Source: Clostridiales bacterium oral taxon 876 str. F0540 (GTDB lineage Bacteria > Bacillota > Clostridia > Clostridiales > Clostridiaceae). From it: a stretch of 64,000 nucleotides of DNA. This document shows, in pieces, positions 51,325 through 59,740 of this stretch. Numbering within the stretch: the stretch's first letter is position 1; every line of letters begins with the position of its first letter. Below the pieces are notes generated by a model. It saw nothing but the letters and a program-made list of their open reading frames with translations, did not search any database and was not told where the DNA came from. The translations under genes and the position numbers were made by a program. The DNA lies in the NCBI GenBank assembly GCA_000466585.1, contig KE993508.1, forward strand, positions 399,040 to 463,039. Direction: 5' to 3'.

Positions 51325-52188
51325 ATGTTAGTTTCAGCAAAAGAGATGTTAATCAAGGCTAGAGATGGTAAATATGCTGTTGGTCAATTTAATATCAATA
51401 ACTTAGAATGGACAAAAGCAATATTATTAACTGCTCAAGAAAACAATTCACCAGTAATTTTAGGAGTATCTGAAGGTGCTGGTAAATATATGGGTGGATA
51501 TCATGCTGTTGTAGGAATGGTAAAAGGCTTAATTCAAGACTTAAACATAACTGTTCCTGTTGCAATTCATTTAGATCACGGTTCATATGAAGGAGTTTTC
51601 AAAACAATTGAAGCTGGCTTCTCATCTGTTATGTTCGACGGTTCTCACTATCCAATAGCAGAAAACATAGAAAAGACAAAAGAAATAGTTAGAATAGCTA
51701 ATGAAAAAGGTTTATCTGTTGAAGCAGAAGTTGGTTCAATCGGTGGAGAAGAAGATGGTGTTGTAGGAGCAGGTGAAATTGCTGATCCATCTGAATGCAA
51801 GCAAATTGCTGACTTAGGAGTTACAATGCTTGCTGCTGGTATAGGAAATATTCATGGAAAATATCCTGCAAACTGGAAGGGCTTAGATTTTGATACTTTA
51901 GCTAAAATTAAGGACGCTGTTGGAGATATGCCTTTAGTTCTACACGGTGGTACCGGAATCCCTGCAGACATGATTCAAAAGGCTATTTCACTAGGAGTTG
52001 CTAAGATAAACGTTAATACAGAATGTCAATTAGCATTTGCAGAAGCTACTCGTAAATATATCGAATCAGGAAAAGATCTTCAAGGAAAAGGCTTTGACCC
52101 ACGTAAGCTTTTAGCACCTGGATTTGAAGCTATAAAAGCTACTGTTAAAGAAAAGATGGAACTATTTGGTTCAGTAAACAAAGCTTAA
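51325..52188 (+). CDS. fba: Class II fructose-1,6-bisphosphate aldolase
   Basis: A zinc-dependent glycolytic enzyme cleaving fructose-1,6-bisphosphate, 287 residues. Key motifs: GQFNINNLEW near 18, HLDHGS near 83 (catalytic Asp and zinc His), EAEVGSIGGEEDG near 132, HGKYP near 176, LHGGTGIP near 206 and KINVNTE near 228. The start is the ATG at 51325, 8 bases after GGAGG (51312-51316); an in-frame TTG at 51304 precedes that site and is rejected. Codon use is strongly biased, as for highly expressed genes. Confidence 0.96.
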   Translation: MLVSAKEMLIKARDGKYAVGQFNINNLEWTKAILLTAQENNSPVILGVSEGAGKYMGGYHAVVGMVKGLIQDLNITVPVAIHLDHGSYEGVFKTIEAGFSSVMFDGSHYPIAENIEKTKEIVRIANEKGLSVEAEVGSIGGEEDGVVGAGEIADPSECKQIADLGVTMLAAGIGNIHGKYPANWKGLDFDTLAKIKDAVGDMPLVLHGGTGIPADMIQKAISLGVAKINVNTECQLAFAEATRKYIESGKDLQGKGFDPRKLLAPGFEAIKATVKEKMELFGSVNKA

Positions 52189-52204
52189 TATCTAGAACAT
52201 AAGC

Positions 52205-52236
52205 AAAAGGAGTGCACTTTTAGTTGCACTCCTTTT
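52205..52236. terminator. Bidirectional terminator
   Basis: Perfect 12-base arms AAAAGGAGTGCA and TGCACTCCTTTT around an 8-base loop, overlapping the last bases of the convergent 52235 gene. Confidence 0.85.
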
Positions 52237-52690
52237 ATTTTTTCAATGCCTTTGCTTTTCCTACAGTACCCCCAAGCTTTTCCCAAAGATAATTATGTTC
52301 CTCAACAGCATTATTAAAATTACCTGTTTTCCAGTTATGAAGCATTGTAAGCAGCTTTTCCTTATCACTGAAGCTAGACTTCATAACCTCCATTATTACC
52401 TTATTAAGTCTTTCCTCATTGATTTCATCTTCTCCCCATACTTCATCAGCTATAATTTTTGTATTTGCCATTCTATGCATATCATCATATACTTCCTTTT
52501 CAGCTCTTACTGCTACAGGATTATCCTTTTCAGAAGTATTATACTCAAAGCCCTTATCTGTAACCTTAATTGTTTCTTTAAATACATCATCACTAATATT
52601 CTTTGGTTTCCAAAGCACAGTTATAGCTATAACTATTGAACATAATATTACAATAATAGCTGACAAAATCTTGATAAACTTTTTTTTCAT
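52235..52690 (-). CDS. Membrane-anchored DUF6241-type protein, 151 residues
   Basis: One N-terminal membrane helix (about 6-26, FIKILSAIIVILCSIVIAITVLW, given here only by position as residues 4-26) is followed by an extracytoplasmic helical domain. Conserved-looking stretch: NPVAVRAEKEVYDDMHRMAN near 58-77 and ADEVWGEDEIN. Matches what I recall as DUF6241, function unknown. The chosen ATG at 52690 has GGGGGG 6 bases upstream; the longer frame starts without a site. Confidence 0.7.
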   Translation of the reverse strand: MKKKFIKILSAIIVILCSIVIAITVLWKPKNISDDVFKETIKVTDKGFEYNTSEKDNPVAVRAEKEVYDDMHRMANTKIIADEVWGEDEINEERLNKVIMEVMKSSFSDKEKLLTMLHNWKTGNFNNAVEEHNYLWEKLGGTVGKAKALKK

Positions 52691-52822
52691 CCTGTTCCCC
52701 CCATAACCCATTTGCTGCATTAACTCAATTATACAACTTTTGGAATATTTTTGAAACACATAATTTAAAATTCAAATTTAGCAACATCAGGCTTTCATTT
52801 TATAAAAATTTTTTATATCGTA

Positions 52823-52851
52823 TTGCAAAACAAACTATATCGTAATATATT
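52823..52851 (+). promoter_or_regulatory. Promoter of the selenoprotein gene
   Basis: TTGCAA and TATATT separated by 17 bases, ending 30 bases before the ATG. A direct repeat TATATCGTA occurs at about 52815 and 52837, across the -35 and spacer. Confidence 0.5.
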
Positions 52852-52881
52852 AATATAAAGATACTTGTAGGAGGGATATTA

Positions 52882-53220
52882 ATGAAAAAAGTTGTTATGT
52901 ATACATCAAGTACTTGACCACACTGTACTACTGCGAAGATGTATCTTCGAGAAAAAGGTATAAGCTATGAGGAGAAAAATATCAGTATAGATACTTCAGC
53001 CAGAACTGAACTAATGAGAAGAGGAATTAGAGGAGTTCCTGCCTTTATAATTGGGGATGATGTGGTTGTGGGACTAGATACTGACAAAATAGAAAATTTA
53101 ATTGATTATAGAGTTGTCAATTGTCCAAAATGCCCTAAAAGGCTTAGAGTGCCGAAAAATAAGGGAAAAATTACTGTAACGTGTCCTAATTGTTCAAATG
53201 AATTTAAAATGAACAGCTAG
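52882..53220 (+). CDS. Selenocysteine-containing glutaredoxin fused to a zinc ribbon (UGA read as Sec)
   Basis: A thiol/selenol redox protein of 112 residues. The ATG at 52882 follows GTAGGAGGG in good spacing. Codon 12 is TGA (52915-52917), exactly where glutaredoxins have the first active-site Cys: MYTSST-U-PHC with Cys15 as the resolving residue. The rest is a normal glutaredoxin/NrdH-like fold: KMYLREKGISYEEKNIS, then the cis-Pro motif GVPAFIIGDDVVVGLD. Residues about 83-108 add a zinc ribbon, CPKC and CPNC. A SECIS-like hairpin starts 16 bases after the TGA. A standard caller would start at 52939 and lose the active site. A Cys-to-stop mutation is the alternative. Confidence 0.82.
52931..52951 (+). 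promoter_or_regulatory. Bacterial SECIS-like stem-loop
   Basis: Arms CGAAGAT (52934-52940) and ATCTTCG (52943-52949) with GU at the apex. They can be extended by C and U pairing with A and G, with one bulged G. The stem begins 16 bases, and the apex lies 24 bases, after the TGA, within the range needed for bacterial selenocysteine insertion. It lies inside the coding sequence, as bacterial SECIS elements do. Confidence 0.65.
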
Positions 53221-53410
53221 ACATAATGCAAAACTGCTCTTAAAACACTATAAACCTTCCACATGTTATTTGAATTCTTAGAGACTTTAGCTGAACAAAC
53301 AACACTTATAATTAAAGTCACATTTATGCTAAGCCAGATATTCAATTTACTGAAATAACACGCAATTTTTAGCTGTTTTAAGCGCAGTCCATCATAAAAT
53401 AGATAATTTG

Positions 53411-53929
53411 TTATAGTATATAAACCTCTTTAAGCATACCTTTCAGCACCAGTAAAAATTCCTTTAGTCTATTACCTTCTTCAACATTTTTAACTTCAAT
53501 TTCCTTAAAGGTATAATATAAAATTTCTCTCAGTACTATATCTACATTGCTTTTATCAACACTAAGTATCTCATCAAAGAAATACTGCTGAACCATATCC
53601 GGAGCTTTTAAAAATATCTCCTGCCATAATTTTGTACATTTATCTTCTGATACCTCAAGCAATAATTTCAAAGTTTTTTCAGACTTTTTAAGCTTTTTAA
53701 GAATTTTATTTAGTTTCTTATCTTCTATATTGCTATTTATAACTGCTTCAAATAAGCAAATAGATTTTGATATCTTTGATAATAAAAATGCTATATCTAT
53801 ATATTCTCTCGTTATCGAGCTTGTTTTTAATATTATGTTATTAGTTTGAATAAAAACATTGTCCTTCTCGATGAGCTGTTTATGCTCTTTTGCTAACATA
53901 TACTGCCTGTCGTAAAGTGCAAGTTCCAT
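53411..53929 (-). CDS. Hypothetical helical protein under a LexA-type promoter, 172 residues
   Basis: No family recognised. Soluble and all-helical, with heptad-like stretches (SNIEDKKLNKILKKLKKSEK) suggesting a bundle or coiled coil. No signal or zinc motif. The ATG at 53929 follows AGAGGTGA by 5-6 bases; the GTG three codons upstream is inside that site. The promoter at 53961-53989 has a 14-base LexA-type box between the -35 and -10, so expression after DNA damage is expected. Monocistronic. Confidence 0.7.
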   Translation of the reverse strand: MELALYDRQYMLAKEHKQLIEKDNVFIQTNNIILKTSSITREYIDIAFLLSKISKSICLFEAVINSNIEDKKLNKILKKLKKSEKTLKLLLEVSEDKCTKLWQEIFLKAPDMVQQYFFDEILSVDKSNVDIVLREILYYTFKEIEVKNVEEGNRLKEFLLVLKGMLKEVYIL

Positions 53930-53960
53930 AATATTCACCTCTTATATTCTTTATAAAAAT

Positions 53961-53989
53961 ATAATAACACAAACAAATGTTCGTGTCAA
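53961..53989 (-). promoter_or_regulatory. LexA-type regulated promoter
   Basis: On the minus strand consensus TTGACA and TATTAT lie 17 bases apart. The spacer begins CGAACATTTGTTTG (53970-53983). This fits the clostridial LexA box GAACNNNNGTTT exactly and the Bacillus form CGAACNNNNGTTCG with one mismatch. Confidence 0.62.
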
Positions 53990-54005
53990 TATTTTTATAT
54001 AAAAA

Positions 54006-54030
54006 AGGATCCAGCATATTGCTGAATCCT
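54006..54030 (-). terminator. Terminator of the chemoreceptor gene
   Basis: Arms AGGATCCAGCA and TGCTGAATCCT, one mismatch, 3-base loop; TTTTTT follows on the minus strand. Confidence 0.8.
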
Positions 54031-54046
54031 CTGTTTTGATATTATT

Positions 54047-55759
54047 TTAGATTTTGAAGCCTTGTACAATTTCGCTTAATCTTTGAGCCATTTCAGCTTG
54101 AGCCTGAGCTGTATTTGCTACTTGCTCCATACCAATAGCAGCTTCATTAACACCTGATTTTATACTATCTGAATTTTGGTTTGTCTTTTGAGCCTGCTGT
54201 GCCATTTCATCAATAGCATTACTTACTTGGTCCATTGTTGCATTTATTTCGCTGGACATTGAAGCTATATTATCTGAAATTTTTGCAAAGTACTCCGCAT
54301 CGCTGTAATAATCATTTCCTATCTCTATAAACTTATTAAACTGAGGGTTTATATCTTCTTTTATAAAAGTCAAAACCTCATTGCTATTTTGTCTAAGCTC
54401 AGAAACTGCTTCCCTTACTTCCTCTATAGTTTTATGAATTTGAACCACTGCCTCAGAAGACATTTCAGCCAGCTTTCTGACTTCTTCAGCTACAACTGCA
54501 AAACCTTTTCCCTGTTCCCCTGCTCTTGCTGCTTCTATAGCAGCGTTAAGAGCTAAAAGATTTGTCTGAGCAGCTATTCCGGATATAGTATCTGCCATAA
54601 CCTTTATATTTTCAACTACTTCAGCCCTCTTAAGCGCTTGCTGAATCTTTACTTCCTTTTCTGAATTTATACTCTTAATTCTCTCAAAGGAACGATTACT
54701 ATTATCTTTAATCTCAATCGCTTTATCCTTTATAATTTCTACTCTTTTACTTCCTTCCAAAGCCTGCTCCGAAAGAACCTGTATACTGCTGTTTACCTCT
54801 TCAGTACTTGCAGAAACTTCTTCTGTACCGGCACTTGCTTCTTGAGCTGCTAAAGCTATTCCTTCAGTATCTTTATTAATGTCTTCAAGTTTAGCCGCCA
54901 TTTCTTCTACAGTTGCAGATAACTCTTCACTACCTGCTCCTAAATCCTGAACAGAATTTATAACTTCGCTAATAACAAGCCCGACTTGTTTTTGTGCAGC
55001 ATTTAGAGCTCGTCCTATTTGCCCGAATTCGTCCTTTCTAGTAAGTGAAATAGAAGTTGAAAAATCGGAGTTTTTTAATCTCTCAGCAAAATCTCCTATT
55101 TTATTGAGTGGATTTATAATATTCCTAATAACAAGCAATGAAATAATAATTCCTATTACAACTGCTGCTATTACAGTTAATGCAAATATAATTACGGTTT
55201 TTCTAGAATTAATCTCATTTTCGTTTATGACTTTTTGAGCATCAGTTACATTATATTCTGCCAATTGCTTTAGATTTTTTTGAAAGCTCTCTACTGTTCC
55301 GCTTAACGCCTCAAATTTATCTAGAGCTTCTTTTTGTTTTCCGTCTAAAGCAAGCTTTAACACTTCTTGTCTTCCATCTCTATACTTAGCTAAGTCGCCT
55401 TCAACTGCAGGAATTAATTCTTTTTCAAATTTGTCTAAATCTGAGCTTTTATATTTTGAGAAGTTATCATCATATTTTTTAGCTCTATCGCTTATATCTT
55501 TTATCTTTATTTCTTGTTTATCCTTTTCCCCTGCATGAAGTATAATATAATTTATATCTGCTTCTATTGCTCTTGCCTGATTTCTATTGTCATTAAGATA
55601 CTCTACTGAAAGGAGATTATTGTTGTATAATGACTTAATCTCTTTGTTGCTATCATACATATTTTTATAACCAATACCTGCAACCACTAAAATCATAACA
55701 AGCATTGTCAATGCTAAAGTAAATATTTTTGTTCTAACCTTTAAATTTTTAAATTCCAT
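54047..55759 (-). CDS. Methyl-accepting chemotaxis protein, four-helix-bundle sensor
   Basis: A membrane chemoreceptor of 570 residues. The first helix is about 10-30 and the periplasmic-side four-helix ligand domain about 35-190. The second membrane helix is about 192-215, followed by HAMP ([18 protein letters not shown] onward, about 216-268). The cytoplasmic signalling coiled coil follows, with the conserved tip [20 protein letters not shown] (here [20 protein letters not shown]) near 408. Ligand unknown. The start is the ATG at 55759 with AGGAGG 5 bases upstream; the earlier GTG is inside the site. No CheW or CheR linked here. Confidence 0.92.
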   Translation of the reverse strand: MEFKNLKVRTKIFTLALTMLVMILVVAGIGYKNMYDSNKEIKSLYNNNLLSVEYLNDNRNQARAIEADINYIILHAGEKDKQEIKIKDISDRAKKYDDNFSKYKSSDLDKFEKELIPAVEGDLAKYRDGRQEVLKLALDGKQKEALDKFEALSGTVESFQKNLKQLAEYNVTDAQKVINENEINSRKTVIIFALTVIAAVVIGIIISLLVIRNIINPLNKIGDFAERLKNSDFSTSISLTRKDEFGQIGRALNAAQKQVGLVISEVINSVQDLGAGSEELSATVEEMAAKLEDINKDTEGIALAAQEASAGTEEVSASTEEVNSSIQVLSEQALEGSKRVEIIKDKAIEIKDNSNRSFERIKSINSEKEVKIQQALKRAEVVENIKVMADTISGIAAQTNLLALNAAIEAARAGEQGKGFAVVAEEVRKLAEMSSEAVVQIHKTIEEVREAVSELRQNSNEVLTFIKEDINPQFNKFIEIGNDYYSDAEYFAKISDNIASMSSEINATMDQVSNAIDEMAQQAQKTNQNSDSIKSGVNEAAIGMEQVANTAQAQAEMAQRLSEIVQGFKI

Positions 55760-55899
55760 TTTCGCCTCCTGCACTTATAAGTCATTTATTATATTATACA
55801 GTATAGATTATATGTGTTTCAACAAAATTCTATCTTTTTCAACATTTATTTCGATGACTCTAAGTCTTTTCTTTACCTAAACTAATGAACAAAAATAAA

Positions 55900-55918
55900 A
55901 CCTGGTATATAACCAGGT
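55900..55918 (-). terminator. Terminator of the rib-like operon
   Basis: Arms ACCTGGT and ACCAGGT around a 5-base loop, then TTTTATTTTTG on the minus strand. Confidence 0.75.
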
Positions 55919-55921
55919 ATA

Positions 55922-57082
55922 TTAATACATATGGCCCATTTTTTCCTTTTTAGTCTTAAAATATCTAGCGTTATATACATTAGAATCCATCACTAGAGGA
56001 ACTCTTTCAACTATTTCAATTCCGTGTCCTTTAAGACCAATTATTTTCTTTGGATTATTAGTTAAAAGTCTAACCTTGCGTACATTAAGATTGCTTAGTA
56101 TTTGAGCACCTATGCCATAGTCTCTCATATCTGATGGAAAGCCTAATGCTAAGTTTGCTTCTTCTGTATCTAAGCCTTCCTCCTGAAGCTTGTAAGCCTT
56201 AATTTTATTTATAAGGCCTATTCCTCTTCCTTCCTGCCTTAAATATAAAAGTACACCCTTTCCTTCCTTCTCAATAGCAGCCAGAGCAGCTGCCAATTGT
56301 TCTCCGCAATCGCACTTTAAGGAATGAAAAGCGTCTCCTGTAAGACACTCAGAATGAACTCTTACGAGCACCTCATCATTAATGTCAATATCACCTTTAA
56401 CCAACGCCACGTGATGCTCCCCATTTAGTTTATTTATAAAGCCAACCATCTTAAAATTGCCATATTCAGTTGGGAGATTTGCTTCTGCTTCTCTTGAAAT
56501 ATAGCATTCTTTTTCTCTTCTAAAAGCAATCAAGTCTTCAATAGAAATAATTTTGATAGCATTTTTTTTCGAGAATTCTAAAAGCTCCGAAAGCCTTGAA
56601 ATATCGCCTTCTTCATTTAAAATTTCAGAAATAACTGCTGAAGGATATAGACCAGCAAGTACAGCCATATCTACTGCTGCTTCAGCATTCCCTGCTTTTT
56701 TAAGCACTCCGCCTCTTAAAGCTTTAACAGGAAAAATATGACCGGGCGCTCTAAAACTGCTCCCGTCTCTTCCATCATCAATTAACATTTTAATGGTAAG
56801 AGCTCTGTCTTCTGCTGATACGCCTTTCCCTATTTCAACATAATCCAATGATAAAGCTGAAGTTGTTTCTTTAGGAAGCTTTAAAGCATCTAGTCTTTCC
56901 TCAGTCAAGACAGCTTGTATAAAGCCCGCTCCCATTCTCATCATAAAAGCTATGGATTCCTTCGAGGCATATTCTGATGCCATTACAAAGACTCCTCCAT
57001 TATCTTTATTCTCATCGTCTACAACAATTATAGCTTTTCCACTTTTAATATCTTTTACAGCATCCTCTATTTTTGAAAACAT
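55922..57082 (-). CDS. ribBA: RibBA-like protein: intact GTP cyclohydrolase II with a degenerate DHBP synthase domain
   Basis: The C-terminal domain (about 197-386) looks a complete GTP cyclohydrolase II (GTP to diamino-pyrimidinone phosphate and formate): [18 protein letters not shown] holds the zinc Cys residues, then [13 protein letters not shown] and LLTNNPKKI. The N-terminal domain (1-195) has the DHBP synthase fold but not its active site. The acidic loop DDEDRENEGD is [14 protein letters not shown] is APGH, and GHTEA is GNAEA, removing the catalytic His. About seven residues are missing before GVSAEDR. Ribulose-5-phosphate chemistry is therefore unlikely. Second gene of a two-gene operon, 18 bases after the RibD-like gene. 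No FMN riboswitch seen. Confidence 0.88.
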   Translation of the reverse strand: MFSKIEDAVKDIKSGKAIIVVDDENKDNGGVFVMASEYASKESIAFMMRMGAGFIQAVLTEERLDALKLPKETTSALSLDYVEIGKGVSAEDRALTIKMLIDDGRDGSSFRAPGHIFPVKALRGGVLKKAGNAEAAVDMAVLAGLYPSAVISEILNEEGDISRLSELLEFSKKNAIKIISIEDLIAFRREKECYISREAEANLPTEYGNFKMVGFINKLNGEHHVALVKGDIDINDEVLVRVHSECLTGDAFHSLKCDCGEQLAAALAAIEKEGKGVLLYLRQEGRGIGLINKIKAYKLQEEGLDTEEANLALGFPSDMRDYGIGAQILSNLNVRKVRLLTNNPKKIIGLKGHGIEIVERVPLVMDSNVYNARYFKTKKEKMGHMY

Positions 57083-57100
57083 ATAATTTTCCTCCTAATT

Positions 57101-58192
57101 TTAATCTATATAACCTTTAAATATTACATCGGTGCCTATTATTTCATGCTTCACTCTATTAAGAACAATAGCATCGCTCATTCTTTCGATTCCAACACCT
57201 CCAACAGGTGTTACTGCCTTTCTCCCTCCTATTATCTTCGGTGCAACAGCTGCATATACCTTACTAACAACCTTACTTTCAAAGGCGGAAGCAAGAACTT
57301 CACTGCCTCCTTCTATATAAAGTGAATCTACTCCTTTTTTACCCAGTGCCTTTACTATTTCTTTAAAGTCCAGCCTTCCTGATTTTTCTTCCAATTTAAT
57401 AATATCTACACCTTTTTTTAAAATAAAGTCTTCCTTTTCCTTTGGGATTAACTCGGAAGCAATAACAAGAGTTTTAGTCTTGCTATCAACTCTTAATACC
57501 TTAGCCTCTTCTGGCAAATTGCCATACTTCGAAAGTATGACCCTCAATGGATTTGATATTTCAACACCTTCCAATCTAGTGGTCAAAAGCGGATCATCCA
57601 TCCTAACAGTATTTTCGCCTACCATTATTGCGGCTACTCTTTGTCTTAAGTGGTGTACAAATTTAAGACTTTCCTCTGAGCTTATCCATTTTGAATCACC
57701 AGTCCGGCTTGCAAGCTTTCCATCCAAAGTCATTGCCCATTTTGTAAATACGAAGGGCAGCTTTTTTGTAATATAATGCCTATAAATCTCATTAAGCTCC
57801 TCACACTCTTCCTGCAAAACTCCGTTAACTACTTCTATACCTTTTGCTCTCATGATTTCACTAAAGTTTAAAGCTTTCTCTGGATTTGGATCCATCATTC
57901 CTAAATAAATCTTTCTTATTCCGCTGTTACTAATTATTTCTATAGATTTATTAATGTCTTCACTATTCTTAAAGGGCTCTATATTCAAATATATTTCTGC
58001 GCCCTCTAACCCTTCTGAGGAATTCTTAACCGCTTCTACTTCAGCTGAGTTTTCATTGTAAGCACTATAATAACCTTCTCCAATTATCCTATCTCCCTTA
58101 ACAATAACCGCTCCTGACAAAGGGTGTGGATTCACAAAGCCTGATCCCTTCATAGCAAGTTCAATTGACTTATACATAAACTTTTCTTTCAT
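57101..58192 (-). CDS. ribD: RibD-like protein: reductase domain with a deaminase domain lacking zinc ligands
   Basis: Residues about 1-145 align to the RibD deaminase, but the zinc site is gone. The PHAE His is Ser in NENSAEV, LEPC is IEPF, and the second Cys (PPCT) is replaced in DINKS. The catalytic Glu alone remains. Residues about 146-363 form a plausible NADPH-dependent reductase: TKWAMTLDGKLASRTGDSKW, VGENTVRMDDPLLTTR, YIEGGSEVL and APKIIGG. Together with the next gene it could make a reduced, undeaminated pyrimidine intermediate; this is inferred. GAGG lies 7 bases before the ATG. Housekeeping riboflavin synthesis would need other copies. Confidence 0.85.
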   Translation of the reverse strand: MKEKFMYKSIELAMKGSGFVNPHPLSGAVIVKGDRIIGEGYYSAYNENSAEVEAVKNSSEGLEGAEIYLNIEPFKNSEDINKSIEIISNSGIRKIYLGMMDPNPEKALNFSEIMRAKGIEVVNGVLQEECEELNEIYRHYITKKLPFVFTKWAMTLDGKLASRTGDSKWISSEESLKFVHHLRQRVAAIMVGENTVRMDDPLLTTRLEGVEISNPLRVILSKYGNLPEEAKVLRVDSKTKTLVIASELIPKEKEDFILKKGVDIIKLEEKSGRLDFKEIVKALGKKGVDSLYIEGGSEVLASAFESKVVSKVYAAVAPKIIGGRKAVTPVGGVGIERMSDAIVLNRVKHEIIGTDVIFKGYID

Positions 58193-58289
58193 AATTTTTC
58201 CTCACAGTCAAACAACTACCAATTAGCTAAAATTAAATTTTCTTTTATATTTTAAATTTATCACAGGCTTATGTACAGGTCAATATTAA

Positions 58290-59279
58290 TTAATAATTAT
58301 TATCCATCATCAACTCTTTATAGTTTCCTGAAAATTCTATACCTGCACAATTACAGCTGTCATTTAAGATTATTTCATTACTTTTCTTATCATATAAGAT
58401 TACTTCAAGCCTTCCTTGCAATGTTTCACGTGCTATTGGAACCATCTTGTCTTCTCTTGGTGCAAACAAGTTCATAAAGTTCTTTTCCTCATATATGCCT
58501 CTAAGCTTAAGAATGCAATCTTTTTTATGAGCTTCCAGAATTATTGATTCGTCATCAAACTTTATAGAAATTTTGCTCTTATTAATAGTAGTAAACTTAT
58601 AAAATTTATTATTTGCATTTATTCCTATAAGAAAGCCTGTAAAACTTGTGAAAGGCATCGGAACATGACCTATCGAAGCTGTAACAGCTCCATGAGAACT
58701 ATTGAATGAATTACCTTGAACCCAAATATATGAATAAGGAAAAGCTTTTCCCCAATTTTTTTCAATATAGACCTTTCCCCCGGTGAAGTCTATATTTTCC
58801 CCATTAATATCAAGGCTTCCTTTTATATATCCGTCAATAGCGCAAACCTGACTGTAACACTGCATAAAGGACAAATAATTATAAAAGCCCATACTGCCTG
58901 GATTAATCAATGTATCAGGCCATTTAATAATATTATTAAACTCCAAATTTCCCATTATTTTTATTTCTTGTTCATTTATATTTATATTTATTCTATTAAG
59001 CGAAAAATGATTATTTTCTACGCTAACATCAAATTTACTGCTGCTTGCTTTGAAATCACTTCTTTTAAAGGTTAAATATTTAAAGTTGCTCTCATAACCA
59101 TTGAGTACCTGTATAAAACTGTGAGAGCATTCCTTCTTATTTGAAAGAAATATTCCCGGTATAAAACAATATGTAATATTTCTATGGGGATGTACTATCT
59201 TAAAATACCATCCCTCAAAAAAGTTATAATCTTTATTTCTTCCATGATAAATATCTGGATTTCTTGTTAGCTTAAACAA
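58290..59279 (-). CDS. Tocopherol cyclase-family protein
   Basis: A soluble, beta-rich protein of 329 residues related to plant/cyanobacterial tocopherol cyclase (PF14249-like). Visible motifs: NKDYNFFEGWYFKIVHP near 16, GKVYIEKNWGKAFPYSYIWV near 166 and a lipocalin-like strand pattern. The clostridial substrate is unknown; tocopherol is not expected. The start is TTG at 59279, 7 bases after AAGGAG. It is upstream of the RibD-like gene in the same direction with a 97-base gap and may be co-transcribed with it. Confidence 0.8.
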   Translation of the reverse strand: MFKLTRNPDIYHGRNKDYNFFEGWYFKIVHPHRNITYCFIPGIFLSNKKECSHSFIQVLNGYESNFKYLTFKRSDFKASSSKFDVSVENNHFSLNRINININEQEIKIMGNLEFNNIIKWPDTLINPGSMGFYNYLSFMQCYSQVCAIDGYIKGSLDINGENIDFTGGKVYIEKNWGKAFPYSYIWVQGNSFNSSHGAVTASIGHVPMPFTSFTGFLIGINANNKFYKFTTINKSKISIKFDDESIILEAHKKDCILKLRGIYEEKNFMNLFAPREDKMVPIARETLQGRLEVILYDKKSNEIILNDSCNCAGIEFSGNYKELMMDNNY

Positions 59280-59665
59280 TAAAACACTCCTTTCAAATGC
59301 TCAAAACTATAAGGCAAAATCCTATTCAGAACTTTAATCTTCAATTTCTAAATAAATATTGTCTATTATTTTGCCTTTTTATCTTTGTTATATGCCTTTT
59401 AATAAAACAAAAAATGTAGTTTTATTACTTGTAATAAAAGAGTATTATTTGAACCCTTAAGCATATGCGAGGATTTCTGTGAAAGGAAGCTAACGGTTTG
59501 TTAGGAAGTATAGAAATATCACCACTGGATATGGCTAAGGTTGGATATATGTGTGTAAAAGACGGAATGTGAAAAGGAATAGAGCTTATTCCTATGCTCT
59601 GGATAAGACTTTCAACTGTTAAACATACAGATACTCTTAATAATGTAGATAAATGATTAAATATA
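59280..59665. other. Gap holding a decayed or unexplained sequence
   Basis: A stretch at about 59466-59656 is less AT-rich than its surroundings and reads, in one plus-strand frame from ATG at 59466, as a protein-like chain. It is broken by TGA at two places (a GFL then KEANGLLGS junction, and DGM then KGIELI). It ends at TGA 59654-59656. Possibly a pseudogene or a structured RNA. I find no known riboswitch signature. Confidence 0.35.
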
Positions 59666-59703
59666 AAAAAGCATGTTCATTTTATATTATTAACATGCTT
59701 TTT
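59666..59703 (-). terminator. Terminator of the amidase gene
   Basis: Perfect 12-base arms AAAAAGCATGTT and AACATGCTTTTT around a 14-base loop. Confidence 0.82.
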
Positions 59704-59740
59704 AAAAACTATTAGCTAAATTTTTTACATATTTATATTT

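Noticed and set aside
58193..58289. FMN riboswitch upstream of the RibD-like gene
   Set aside because: The gap is short, AT-rich and lacks the AGGGGCAGGGTGAAATTCCC-type start and the other conserved helices.
59466..59656. A second selenoprotein gene
   Set aside because: Two TGA codons but no redox motif around either, no matching Cys family and no convincing hairpin after them. Kept only as an unexplained stretch.
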